From a virus, in the IMG/VR virus record IMGVR_UViG_3300025120_000300, positions 1 to 31,438 of that record: a DNA stretch of 31,438 bases; one strand, given 5' to 3'. Positions 13,367 through 21,979 of the stretch are shown in pieces. The notes under the pieces are model-generated. The model ran no database searches. It saw only the letters and a list, made by a program, of their open reading frames with translations, and was not told where the DNA came from. A program made the position numbers and the translations under genes. Position 1 is the first letter of the stretch. Every line of letters starts with the position of its first letter.

Positions 13367-15737
13367 CAAAGAAGAAATACAGATAATATTAGATGCACAG
13401 CTCAAAAATAGCAAAAAGACTATTGATGCAGTTAAAAAGCTAGAAAAAAATATCAAAGGTGCTGATAAATCTATAAAACAAGCCGAGAAATCAACTAAAT
13501 TCTTCTCAACTACTCTAGGAAAAATAGCAGGTGCAGTTGGTCTTGGCTATGCGATTAATAGCGTTAAAAACTTTACAGCCTCAATAATTAAGTCTAGGGG
13601 CGAAATGGAGCAATACGAGATAGCCTTTGAGGTTATGCTTGGTAGTGCAGAAAAAGCAGGAAAGTTATTAGAAGAAATAACAGAATTTGCAGAAAAAACT
13701 CCTTTTGAATTAAGCGGATTAGTAAAATCAAGTAAAGAACTTTTAGCTTTTGGCGTTGAAGCCGACAAAGTCATTCCTACCTTAGAAACTCTTGGTAATA
13801 TAGCAAGTGGAACTGGCGTTGATATTTCACGCCTTACCTTTGTTTTTGGTCAAGTCAAAACCGCAGGAAAGTTATTTGCACAAGATTTAAACCAATTTAC
13901 TCAAGCTGGTGTACCCCTTATATCTGCTTTAGCAAAAGAACTCAATATTGCCGAAGAGGAAGTTAAGCAATTTGGTAGTGAGGGGAAAATAGCTTTTGAA
14001 GATGTTGAAAGAGCTTTGACAACTTTAGGAAATACTAAGTTTGCCAATTTAATGGCAAGACAAAATAATACTGTTCTTGGTCAATTTAGCAACTTGCAAG
14101 ATGTTATAGGAAAATTCACAAGATCACTTGGAAAACCACTTGAGGGAGTAGTTAAAAAAACAACTCAATCTTTAATAGGTTTTTTTGAAAGATTAATTAA
14201 AATAGTAGAAGAAAACGAAGATGCAATAAAAGAATGGGTTGAAGGTTTTATTGGTGGTATATCAACAGCTTTTTCAGTAATAAAAGATTTTTCAAGTTTT
14301 TTTATTGAATTTTTTAGCAATAAATTCGTTCAATTAATTGGTGGTGCTGTAATAGCAATTAAGAGCCTTAGAGTAGCCTTAACATTACTTTCTAAGCACC
14401 CTTTTATATTAGGCTTAACAGCTTTAGCAACTGGTGTTTCTGTATTAAAAGATAAATTCGAAGGTCTAAATAATGCTGTAAGAAAAGTTGCCGATGGTTT
14501 AAATAAAATAGGTCAAAGTGCCTTTGATAAGTTATTTGGAAAAACTCCAGATAAAATAGAAGGAAAGATGACAATTCGCCCAGAATTGCAATCTGAAGCA
14601 TTACAAAGTTTGGGTATTCCTCAACAATCAAAACCAGTTAGGCAGACTTTAATTAGTGAAATTGAGGAAACTACTACAAAAAGTACAAAAAAAGAAAAAA
14701 CAGGAGAAGATAAAAAAGCAAAGGAAAAAAAGCTAAAAAATGACTTATTAGCGATTGATAAAGATTATAACACAAAAAGAGCAAATAGCAGGGCTAGTTT
14801 CAGAGAAAAAGAAAAAGAAATTAGGGAGGACGCATACGAAAATGAAAAGCTAGGAATTTTAAACCAAGAAGCATTTGAAATAGAAATAGCTCAAAATGAA
14901 CTAGATAGAATCAAGGAACAAAACAATTTAACTAATCAAGAAGAAGAAGAGAAGCTAACGAGATTAAGAGAAGTTAAAGGCGAAAATGATGCTTTAGTTT
15001 TAGAAATGGAGGCAGAACAAGCTGATAAAAAGCTAGAGCAAGATATTGAAATTGCAGATAAGCAAAACCAGTTAGATACCAAGAAAGAAGAAGCTAAATA
15101 TGGTGTTAATATTAAATATGCTAATTTAGAACTTATTAGAAAAAAAATTTACGATAACAAATTTTTTAAATTAGCCGATAAACAGGCTAATGAACTTGTT
15201 GGTTTAGAAAGGAATAAAAACTCAAAACTACGAGCAGTAGGAAAAGCGGCTACAGATTTTCAAAAAGTACAAGCAATTTTTCAAATTGGAGTTGAAACTC
15301 AAAAAGCTGCAATGTCAGCCTATGCTTCTTTAGCTCCTATTCCTTTTGTTGGTCCAGCTTTAGGTATTGCAGCCGCAGGTTTAGCAATAGCTTATGGTGT
15401 TCAAAGAGTTGAAGAGGTAAAAGGTAATAGCTTTGCAGTTGGCTCTCCAAACATTGAGCAAGATCAAGTGGCTAATATCCATAGAGGTGAGATAATCGTT
15501 CCCAAGGCTTTTTCAGATGGATTAAGAGATGGGGATTTGATGTTAGGAAATGCAAAATCACTTGACAATCAACAAACTGAAGAGCAAAGAGGAGGCTTAA
15601 CCATTATAAACAACTTTGAGGGTGCTAATTTTTATGGAGTTGCTGATAGAGATGAAATGGTAAAAGAAATAAGTGAGACTATTTCTGAAAATATAGCTGA
15701 TGGTATAATTCAACCCTTTCCAACTCAACAGATATGA
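13359..15737 (+). CDS. Tail tape measure protein
   Basis: At 792 aa this is among the largest proteins here, and it sets tail length and is ejected ahead of the DNA. Residues about 75-220 form the conserved tape-measure domain: GEMEQYEIAFEVMLGS, EFAEKTPFEL, DLNQFTQAGVPLISAL and the TLGNTKFANLM region. Hydrophobic segments near 325-365 and 660-690 (the latter A/G-rich) could be the membrane-penetrating parts. Residues about 430-600 are a charged coiled coil. The C-terminus ends with a beta-rich segment. By the usual rule of about 1.5 angstrom per residue the tail would be roughly 120 nm. An AAAGGA precedes the ATG. Confidence 0.93.
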   Translation: MASKEEIQIILDAQLKNSKKTIDAVKKLEKNIKGADKSIKQAEKSTKFFSTTLGKIAGAVGLGYAINSVKNFTASIIKSRGEMEQYEIAFEVMLGSAEKAGKLLEEITEFAEKTPFELSGLVKSSKELLAFGVEADKVIPTLETLGNIASGTGVDISRLTFVFGQVKTAGKLFAQDLNQFTQAGVPLISALAKELNIAEEEVKQFGSEGKIAFEDVERALTTLGNTKFANLMARQNNTVLGQFSNLQDVIGKFTRSLGKPLEGVVKKTTQSLIGFFERLIKIVEENEDAIKEWVEGFIGGISTAFSVIKDFSSFFIEFFSNKFVQLIGGAVIAIKSLRVALTLLSKHPFILGLTALATGVSVLKDKFEGLNNAVRKVADGLNKIGQSAFDKLFGKTPDKIEGKMTIRPELQSEALQSLGIPQQSKPVRQTLISEIEETTTKSTKKEKTGEDKKAKEKKLKNDLLAIDKDYNTKRANSRASFREKEKEIREDAYENEKLGILNQEAFEIEIAQNELDRIKEQNNLTNQEEEEKLTRLREVKGENDALVLEMEAEQADKKLEQDIEIADKQNQLDTKKEEAKYGVNIKYANLELIRKKIYDNKFFKLADKQANELVGLERNKNSKLRAVGKAATDFQKVQAIFQIGVETQKAAMSAYASLAPIPFVGPALGIAAAGLAIAYGVQRVEEVKGNSFAVGSPNIEQDQVANIHRGEIIVPKAFSDGLRDGDLMLGNAKSLDNQQTEEQRGGLTIINNFEGANFYGVADRDEMVKEISETISENIADGIIQPFPTQQI

Positions 15738-16519
15738 GAATTTTTGAAATTAGTGATTTTGACAGCAATTTTACAACCAACACTTGGACGCAATCAAGCG
15801 GTAATAGTAGTTATGCTTTTATCAACGACAATAAATATTATTGGGAGTCAGAGGGAGAAGCAACAGATGGTACTATTTCATTTTTACAAGCGAATCTACA
15901 GAATTTACAAACTAGCATTGTAGATAGTTTATTTATCCTAGAAAGCAATATAACTAATTTAGCTATTTATCTTGATACAGGATCAGGTTTAACCCTTTTT
16001 ACTGATTATGTAGTTGTAGATAGCGAAGACGGAAAAAGTCATTATTACAAATTTAATTCTGCTCAAACTATTATTGGCTTAAAAATACAAGGTTCAAATA
16101 CAAACCCTGCTAATTCAGAAAAAAGAATAAATAGAGTTTTAGCATTTAAGCAATTGGCAAGAATAGAAAATCCTGCTGAAATTAACCCTACTAAAAACCG
16201 AAATCAAAAAATTAATAAACTTCTTAATGGCAGAAATGATTTAATTAGCTTAGGCTCTTCCTTTGATATTGATGTAAAGCTAAAAAACCATTTAACGGAG
16301 CAAGACAATGATGCAATTCAATTTTTAAGCGATAGTGATTTTGAGTTTTGGGTATGGGTGCAGGACGAAAAAGAAGATAGATTTAAAAAATTTAAACAAG
16401 AACCCTTCAGGTTTCAAGACTTAAAAAAGATGGTCATAAAAGGAAAAACTAAACCTAATTATAAAAATGGTTATTGGTCAAGTTTAGATATTTCTTATAA
16501 ATTTATTGAAGTTAGCTGA
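15734..16519 (+). CDS. Putative distal tail / tail-tip protein, 261 aa
   Basis: The gene directly follows the tape measure, the normal place for a distal tail protein that forms the hub ring at the tail tip. The N-terminal half (to about 135) reads as a beta-sandwich, galactose-binding-like domain with W, Y, N and T residues. The C-terminal half has the pattern SLGSSFDIDVKLKNHLTEQDNDAIQFL and a strand-rich end with YWSSLDISYKFIEV, typical of tube-like domains. No catalytic motif is seen. Overlaps of 4 bases and 1 base with its neighbours support coupling. Confidence 0.55.
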   Translation: MRIFEISDFDSNFTTNTWTQSSGNSSYAFINDNKYYWESEGEATDGTISFLQANLQNLQTSIVDSLFILESNITNLAIYLDTGSGLTLFTDYVVVDSEDGKSHYYKFNSAQTIIGLKIQGSNTNPANSEKRINRVLAFKQLARIENPAEINPTKNRNQKINKLLNGRNDLISLGSSFDIDVKLKNHLTEQDNDAIQFLSDSDFEFWVWVQDEKEDRFKKFKQEPFRFQDLKKMVIKGKTKPNYKNGYWSSLDISYKFIEVS

Positions 16520-17739
16520 TGAGTTTAGTGGAAGTTTACAATCAATATTCAAGTCGAGAATTTATAAGAAAAGTTGAGATCAAAAGGAAATTGGCTACTG
16601 GTGGATATGAGAACGACTGGCAAGATGTAGTTGCTCTTTCTGGACTTCCTTTGCTAGATAAAACAGTTGGCTCAATATCTTTTAAATTGCCAAGCGATGG
16701 TTATAATTTTGGCTTAGTCACAGTTGGAAACTTAAAAATAAAACTTAATTCAAAACAAGGTCAATTTGATGATGAGGGCAACGGTAGCTCAGTCTTTTAT
16801 CCAAACTATCAAAGGCACGAAACGCTTATTCGCATTAATGATGGTTATATTAATAGAAAAACAGGTCAAGAATTGACTAAGCAAGTATTTTTTGGTTTTA
16901 TAGATGGAATTTCAAGGTCAACTAGGGTTGATAATGACAATATTACTCAAAATTTACAATGTGTTGACGCACTAAGTTTTTTGCTCAAAAAATATACAAT
17001 ATCAGATATGGGTAATTTAACAAATAATCCCTCGTTAAATGATTTTATTTTTGAAATAATGAATAGAGCAGAATTTACTAATTTTTTAAATATTAGCAGT
17101 TCTAACATTCAAGCAGGCTATGATATACAAAACATTCACTTAAATGAATATGAGGGTCAAACACAATTATTAACTATATTTCAAGACTTATCAATAGGAC
17201 ACAGTTTTTTCTTTTTAAATGAGCAAGATTTTTATTATAGAAAAGTGAATTTGCCATTAAATAGAGGCTTTAGTTTTGATGCAAAAAAAGACAAAATAAT
17301 TAAATTTTCAAACTATGATGAAGGATTAAGCCAAGTTTATGAGAAAATTTACTATCAAGATAATAACAATGTATCATTTATTGCTCCTATTATAAAATAC
17401 AATAAATCTAAAACCATAGAAGTTAAAGGTATTAAAAATAATACGGAAAGACAAAATATAGTCAATGCGGTTGGTGCAATTACTTCTTTAGCTAGAAAAA
17501 AAGTAATTATTGAACTACCTTATTTTCAAGACATTAATATTTTTGATGAAATAACAGTTCAAGAGCCTATTTTTCTCTTAAAAGATGCTTTTGTCTGGGA
17601 TTTGTCAAAATTTGATGATGGAAAGCGATTTGATGCTTTCTTTAGGGCAGATAATATTAATTTAGATCAAACTTGGCTGGTAATTGAAATTAACCATAGC
17701 AATTTTAAAACTAAAATTAAACTACAAGAAATAAGATGA
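16519..17739 (+). CDS. Putative tail-tip hub / tail protein, 406 aa
   Basis: The 406-residue protein is beta-rich, with segments of the tail-hub type: SISFKLPSDGYNFG near 55-70, LLDKTVG, VFFGFIDGISRSTRVD near 130, and a C-terminal part with LARKKVIIELPYFQDINIFDEITV. The last block recalls the hub domain in which a strand leads into a lysin-like OB region. In this operon order (tape measure, distal tail, hub, fibers) it is best read as the baseplate hub or tail-associated protein that opens the cell envelope. No peptidase signature is seen. Confidence 0.55.
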   Translation: MSLVEVYNQYSSREFIRKVEIKRKLATGGYENDWQDVVALSGLPLLDKTVGSISFKLPSDGYNFGLVTVGNLKIKLNSKQGQFDDEGNGSSVFYPNYQRHETLIRINDGYINRKTGQELTKQVFFGFIDGISRSTRVDNDNITQNLQCVDALSFLLKKYTISDMGNLTNNPSLNDFIFEIMNRAEFTNFLNISSSNIQAGYDIQNIHLNEYEGQTQLLTIFQDLSIGHSFFFLNEQDFYYRKVNLPLNRGFSFDAKKDKIIKFSNYDEGLSQVYEKIYYQDNNNVSFIAPIIKYNKSKTIEVKGIKNNTERQNIVNAVGAITSLARKKVIIELPYFQDINIFDEITVQEPIFLLKDAFVWDLSKFDDGKRFDAFFRADNINLDQTWLVIEINHSNFKTKIKLQEIR

Positions 17740-18791
17740 CTTATCCAAGTAAACCAAGTTCCGCCCCTGCTATTCCTTTTAACAGCGTTGGTAAAAGTAA
17801 AGTTTTAAATGATATAATTTCTGCTATTGGAGTTGAAAAACTTTTAGCTTTAAAAACTGATGGCACTTATGATGACAATTTTTCTATTGGCGACAATAGC
17901 TTAAATTCTTTAGTAAATGAAATTAACATAAGGCAAGGCTCAACTATAAAAGAATATGACAGCACAGGGGCTAACTTACTGAGAACTTTAACTTTAGGCT
18001 CTGCCACAAATTTAGTTCAAGGCTTTAGATATTTAGACGAGCCAATTAAAATATCTAACAATGCAACAAATCCATTAACTGAAATTGATATATCAGCAGG
18101 GATTATGAATTTTGATGATGGCACGGATCAAGTAAGATTGACAACAAGCCTCACAAAATCAACAGCTAACGACTTTGCTAATGGTGGATTATTGCCAAAT
18201 GGCACAGTCTTGCAGACTAATACAATGTATCATGTTTTTGCTATTTATTCTTCTTCTTCAAATTTAGTTAGTTTTTATGCAGACGCAAACTATTCAAATC
18301 CAACATTGCCACAAAGCCCTAATGTTTATGATAAAAAACAGCATATAGGTTATTTCTCTGTCAATTCATCTGGAAATATTATTGGATTTAACATTGTTAA
18401 TGGTTTTTATCAATATGAAGACCCTAAATTATTTTATTCTGCAAATATCCAAACTTCTAATGCTAGGACAATTAATCAAGCATTTACTCAAGGATTATTA
18501 CCTGCTAAAAAGGTAATGATAAGAGGCAATTTTTTATGGCGATCTGATGGCGGTAGTAGTGGTGGTATTTTATTTACTGATCCCAATTTAAATGATGTAT
18601 CTGCAAGCGACAATACAGGAGCTTTAAGTTCCTTGATGAATCAACAAACTCTTTCTAGCAATGTTAATGGAGGTCAATTTGAGGTTGTGATTAATAACGC
18701 AGGAGAGTTTAGAGCAAGAGCAACTTCTAGTGGATCTCATAACGAAAGAATGTCTTTAGTGGGTTTTTACGATAATATTTTTAAATATTAA
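17736..18791 (+). CDS. Tail fiber / receptor-binding-type protein, 351 aa
   Basis: The protein has features of a trimeric fiber: an N-terminal attachment region rich in P and S, then repeated short strands with T, N, S and D. A domain at about 120-215 has the pattern seen in many fibers: NNATNPLTEIDISAGIM, then LLPNGTVLQTNTMYHVFAIY. The C-terminal 100 residues form a jelly-roll-like beta domain with RGNFLWRSDGGSSGGILF and HNERMSLVGFYDN. There is no chaperone domain, unlike the two later fibers. It overlaps the upstream gene by 4 bases. Receptor specificity cannot be inferred. Confidence 0.65.
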   Translation: MTYPSKPSSAPAIPFNSVGKSKVLNDIISAIGVEKLLALKTDGTYDDNFSIGDNSLNSLVNEINIRQGSTIKEYDSTGANLLRTLTLGSATNLVQGFRYLDEPIKISNNATNPLTEIDISAGIMNFDDGTDQVRLTTSLTKSTANDFANGGLLPNGTVLQTNTMYHVFAIYSSSSNLVSFYADANYSNPTLPQSPNVYDKKQHIGYFSVNSSGNIIGFNIVNGFYQYEDPKLFYSANIQTSNARTINQAFTQGLLPAKKVMIRGNFLWRSDGGSSGGILFTDPNLNDVSASDNTGALSSLMNQQTLSSNVNGGQFEVVINNAGEFRARATSSGSHNERMSLVGFYDNIFKY

Positions 18792-18794
18792 ACT

Positions 18795-19454
18795 ATGATA
18801 TATATAAAAAACACAATAACAAATGAAATAGAGAAATTTTCACAAATTCCATTAAATTATTATGGAAGTGAAAAAGAAACCTTTATAAATGAAAATGGTA
18901 TTAATTGTCAAAGACCAAAGTTAAAAGATGAGTATGTTATTTTAACTGAAAGCGATTTAGAGGTTCAAGAAATTTTGCTAGAAGAAATAAAACAAAAACA
19001 AATTTCTTTGATTAAAAAAGCTAGAGATGAAGAAATGAACAAAGATCATATCATGTCAGAGGCTTTTGTTTTAAATTTAACAGAATCAAAATATTTAGAT
19101 TTTGCTATTGATAAAAAGGGAGAAAAAATAAAAAAGCAATTTAGATTTAGCTTAAAAAGTGGAAATTCAGCTATAAATCAACCTAATGTTATTATTATGA
19201 GAGTTTTATTAAAAACAACTATAGAACCTGATTATTATTTAAAATACAGTTGCATTTTCCTTGACAACAAGCAAGGCTATGTAGCTATTGACAAAAATGT
19301 TGCTAATTCTATATCAAATCACCTAGAAATTAGGGGGACTAATGCAGTTTTTTTAACCAATCAACACGAAAAAGAAATAAACTCTATTTTTATTTCAGAA
19401 GAAAAAAGTTTTGAGCAAGCAAAATCAAAAATAGAGGCTATTAATTTTATTTAA
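18795..19454 (+). CDS. Hypothetical protein in fiber cluster, 219 aa
   Basis: The start MIYIKNTITNEIEKFSQIPLNYYG resembles the N-termini of phage fiber-assembly or fiber-attachment proteins. A helical region (about 55-85, with EILLEEIKQKQISLIKKARDEEM) is followed by a beta-rich second half with no known motif. Position between a fiber and the S74 fibers suggests a fiber-assembly chaperone or fiber-linked accessory. I do not recognise a family with certainty. Confidence 0.5.
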   Translation: MIYIKNTITNEIEKFSQIPLNYYGSEKETFINENGINCQRPKLKDEYVILTESDLEVQEILLEEIKQKQISLIKKARDEEMNKDHIMSEAFVLNLTESKYLDFAIDKKGEKIKKQFRFSLKSGNSAINQPNVIIMRVLLKTTIEPDYYLKYSCIFLDNKQGYVAIDKNVANSISNHLEIRGTNAVFLTNQHEKEINSIFISEEKSFEQAKSKIEAINFI

Positions 19455-19469
19455 AATAATTAATTATTT

Positions 19470-19500
19470 ATGGAAAAAACAGGATTTTTTAATAACTCTA
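19470..19500 (+). repeat. 31-bp direct repeat shared by the two fiber genes (copy 1)
   Basis: Bases 19470-19500 are identical to 21949-21979. Both begin at the ATG of an S74 fiber and encode MEKTGFFNNS plus the start of the next codon. Sequences before and after differ. Recombination between the copies would remove 2479 bases and leave a single fiber gene. Confidence 0.9.
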
Positions 19501-21677
19501 GACAAGTTTTAAAAACTATAGAAGGTCAAACTCTGGAGGGGTTAGGAGATATTGACATCACAAAGGCAGATGTAGATTTATCTAATGTTGATAACACGAG
19601 CGATGCTGATAAACCAGTTTCAACAGCTCAACAGACTGCTTTAGATTTAAAAATTGATAAAGTTTCAAGCCCAACTAACAATGATGTAGCAAAAATAAAC
19701 TCCGATGGAGAAATTGAAAATAGCGGTATTCAACTAAGCAATATTGAATTAAATACCAATAAAGCTACTTCTTTTCAAAACACACCAAATGACAACAAGT
19801 ATCCTAGTGAAAAACTAGTAAAAGATAGCCTCGATTCAAAAGAGAATAGCTCAAATAAAGTAGCTTCTTTTCAAAACACACCAAATGACAACAAGTATCC
19901 TAGTGAAAAACTTGTTAAAGATAATTTAGATTTAAAATCTAACATTGATGATATTAAAGACAATTTAACGTCAAATAACGTAGATAAACCTTTATCAGCT
20001 AATCAAGGAAAAGTGTTGCAAAATGGCAAAGCTAATAAAATTACTGGAGGAACTGATGGTAATATAACTACTAGAGATGCTAACGGAGATATTCAAGATT
20101 CTGGAAATTCTATTGCAGACGTTAAAAATAGGACAAATCACACAGGAACTCAAGCAATAAGCACAGTAAGTGGTTTACAAACCGAATTGGATGCTAAAGC
20201 CGCAAGAGACACAGATGCGGTAACAAATAATGTTGTTATTTTTGATTCTAACGGAAACCCAGTAGATGGAGGGACGAATTTAGCTGATCTCAATGATGGG
20301 TGGGATGGAGAAGTAAATACTTTTGCTGTTTTACCTTCTGCAAGCTCTAATAATGGTAAAAAATATATTGTTAAAACTCCTACAGGAACAATTATTTTAG
20401 GGACGAAAAAATATGCAGGCACATATATTTCTGATGGAACAAATTGGAATATATTCGGATATAAACAGTCTAGTGTTATTAACCAATTACTAACAGGCTT
20501 TACTGCTCACGCTTCTGTTGTAGCTATTAGTTCTACCGATTCTATACTTGCTGGTTTTCAGAAATCACAAAAATATTTTAATGATTATTTAAGTAATTTT
20601 AATGGGGCAAATCAACTTACTAAACTTGATTCTTCGGGCAAAGTTCCATCATTAATCTATAATGAGATTGAAGCTAGTAATAAAATAAATTTAAATGATA
20701 ACCAAATTAACCTCAGAGGTACGACAAACAATAACAATAACGATCATTACATTAAATTTGTTGAATTTACTGTGGGTGGTGCTAATGGCGTAGAAATAAG
20801 GGGTCATTCGGGCGTTAAAATAGTCAATCAGCTAGAAGTGACAGATAAAATAAATTTAAATGATAACAAAATTAATTTCAGAGGTACGACAAATAATAAT
20901 GACAACAATCATTACATTAAATTTAATTCCTCAAATGATGGTATTCAAATTAAATCTAACGACACAACCTTAATTTCTGATTTTTGCAAATTTGAAGGAA
21001 ATAAATCACTGACTAAAAATTTTGGATATTTTAACTCTAGTGCAAATACAGGCACGGCTACTAATTATACAGGAAATTACAGTGCTGAATTTTCGCAAAG
21101 AATTTTAGCAGATGAGTTTAACGCTACCTCTGATGCGAGAATCAAAAATATTATATCTATTTCAGATGGTAAAAAAGATTTAGAAATTTTAGAAAAAATA
21201 GAAATCTGTGATTTTACTTATAAAGATAAAATTGCAAAAGGCAGTAGAATAAGAAAAAAAGTAATTGCTCAACAGGTGGAGAAAGTTTTCCCTCAATCAG
21301 TTTCAGAAGTTGAAAGCGTTATTCCTTCTGTATTCAAGGAATACGAAGTTGCAGAAAATAAAATTTTTATCGATACAGCAAGTTTTAATTTAAAAGTAAA
21401 TTCAAAATTACAAGTAATAACAGAAAACGAAAACGAAACGCAAAATCATAAAATAACAATTAAGGAAGTTAAAAGTAATTTTATTGTTGTTGATAAGTCA
21501 TTTGAAAAAAAGCGGATTTTCGTTTATGGAGAATTTGTTAAGGATTTTAAAGTTGTAGATTATGAGGAAATTGCTATGTTAGCGGTTTCTGTAATTCAGG
21601 AGCAGTCTAAGACTATAGAAAGAATTTCTAGGGATTTAGAGAAGCTTTCTCAAAATATAAAAAAGTTAAAACCTTAA
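19470..21677 (+). CDS. Tail fiber 1 with C-terminal S74 intramolecular chaperone
   Basis: A 735-aa trimeric fiber. Residues 1-10 (MEKTGFFNNS) match the second fiber exactly and are likely the virion anchor. Next come collar-type segments (DVDLSNVDNTSDADKP), a tandem 32-residue repeat, and 'RGTTNNN..HYIKF' beta repeats separated by 55 residues. The C-terminal S74 self-cleaving chaperone begins near 550 with TSDARIKNI (Ser and Lys of the dyad) and contains KVIAQQVEKVFPQSVSEV. After it come a beta domain, DYEEIAMLAVSVIQEQ, and a final coiled coil. In this family the chaperone trims itself off after trimerisation. The absence of a Shine-Dalgarno is typical of this operon. Confidence 0.9.
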   Translation: MEKTGFFNNSRQVLKTIEGQTLEGLGDIDITKADVDLSNVDNTSDADKPVSTAQQTALDLKIDKVSSPTNNDVAKINSDGEIENSGIQLSNIELNTNKATSFQNTPNDNKYPSEKLVKDSLDSKENSSNKVASFQNTPNDNKYPSEKLVKDNLDLKSNIDDIKDNLTSNNVDKPLSANQGKVLQNGKANKITGGTDGNITTRDANGDIQDSGNSIADVKNRTNHTGTQAISTVSGLQTELDAKAARDTDAVTNNVVIFDSNGNPVDGGTNLADLNDGWDGEVNTFAVLPSASSNNGKKYIVKTPTGTIILGTKKYAGTYISDGTNWNIFGYKQSSVINQLLTGFTAHASVVAISSTDSILAGFQKSQKYFNDYLSNFNGANQLTKLDSSGKVPSLIYNEIEASNKINLNDNQINLRGTTNNNNNDHYIKFVEFTVGGANGVEIRGHSGVKIVNQLEVTDKINLNDNKINFRGTTNNNDNNHYIKFNSSNDGIQIKSNDTTLISDFCKFEGNKSLTKNFGYFNSSANTGTATNYTGNYSAEFSQRILADEFNATSDARIKNIISISDGKKDLEILEKIEICDFTYKDKIAKGSRIRKKVIAQQVEKVFPQSVSEVESVIPSVFKEYEVAENKIFIDTASFNLKVNSKLQVITENENETQNHKITIKEVKSNFIVVDKSFEKKRIFVYGEFVKDFKVVDYEEIAMLAVSVIQEQSKTIERISRDLEKLSQNIKKLKP
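19768..19912 (+). repeat. Tandem 96-bp repeat inside fiber 1
   Basis: Forty-nine bases at 19768-19816 recur exactly at 19864-19912, a period of 96 bases or 32 codons. The encoded unit contains SFQNTPNDNKYPSEKLVKD twice. The units differ slightly after the identical core, so the repeat preserves frame and likely builds a repeated shaft module. It could expand or contract by slippage. Confidence 0.9.
20680..20925 (+). repeat. Imperfect 165-bp spaced repeat inside fiber 1
   Basis: Bases 20680-20760 and 20845-20925 are near-identical, with an offset of 165 bases (55 codons). They encode INLNDNQINLRGTTNN... and INLNDNKINFRGTTNN..., each leading to HYIKF. This is a beta-helix-like fiber module. 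Fiber 2 has weaker versions of the same motif (FRGSNGSDTNHFIKY). Confidence 0.8.
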
Positions 21678-21687
21678 TAAAAAAATA

Positions 21688-21945
21688 ATGCTAAAAGATA
21701 AAATTCTTTATAAAATAGATATTAAAGCAGGTCAATTAATTAATTCTAAGTTTCCTGTGCATTCACAAGTCAACCACTTATCAGATGCGTTGAATGACAA
21801 AAAACATCTTCCAAAATTTCAAAAATATTATGACTATACGTTAGAAATCAGAGAAAAATGTGACTCATTAAAGGAAAAAGTCAAACAAATGACAGATGCT
21901 GAGTTAAAGAATTTTGATGTCGAGGACAAAAATCACTGGCAATAA
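21688..21945 (+). CDS. Small helical protein between the two fibers, 85 aa
   Basis: A charged, mainly helical protein with KVKQMTDAELKNFDVEDKNHW at its C-terminus. It has no signal peptide or membrane helix and no cysteine pair. It lies between two paralogous fiber genes with only short gaps (10 and 3 bases), so it is probably co-translated with them. It could be a fiber-specific assembly factor, but no family is recognised. Confidence 0.6.
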   Translation: MLKDKILYKIDIKAGQLINSKFPVHSQVNHLSDALNDKKHLPKFQKYYDYTLEIREKCDSLKEKVKQMTDAELKNFDVEDKNHWQ

Positions 21946-21948
21946 AAA

Positions 21949-21979
21949 ATGGAAAAAACAGGATTTTTTAATAACTCTA
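21949..21979 (+). repeat. 31-bp direct repeat shared by the two fiber genes (copy 2)
   Basis: This copy is identical to 19470-19500 and is placed exactly at the start codon of fiber 2. See the first copy for its possible effect. Confidence 0.9.

Noticed and set aside
13359-15737. Additional - strand and alternative-frame ORFs inside tape measure, capsid and portal genes
   Set aside because: They are shadow frames with skewed, low-complexity translations and no supporting start context, inside well-supported genes.
19768-20925. CRISPR array from the repeats in fiber 1
   Set aside because: Only two copies of each repeat exist, in frame within a coding sequence, with no regular spacers.
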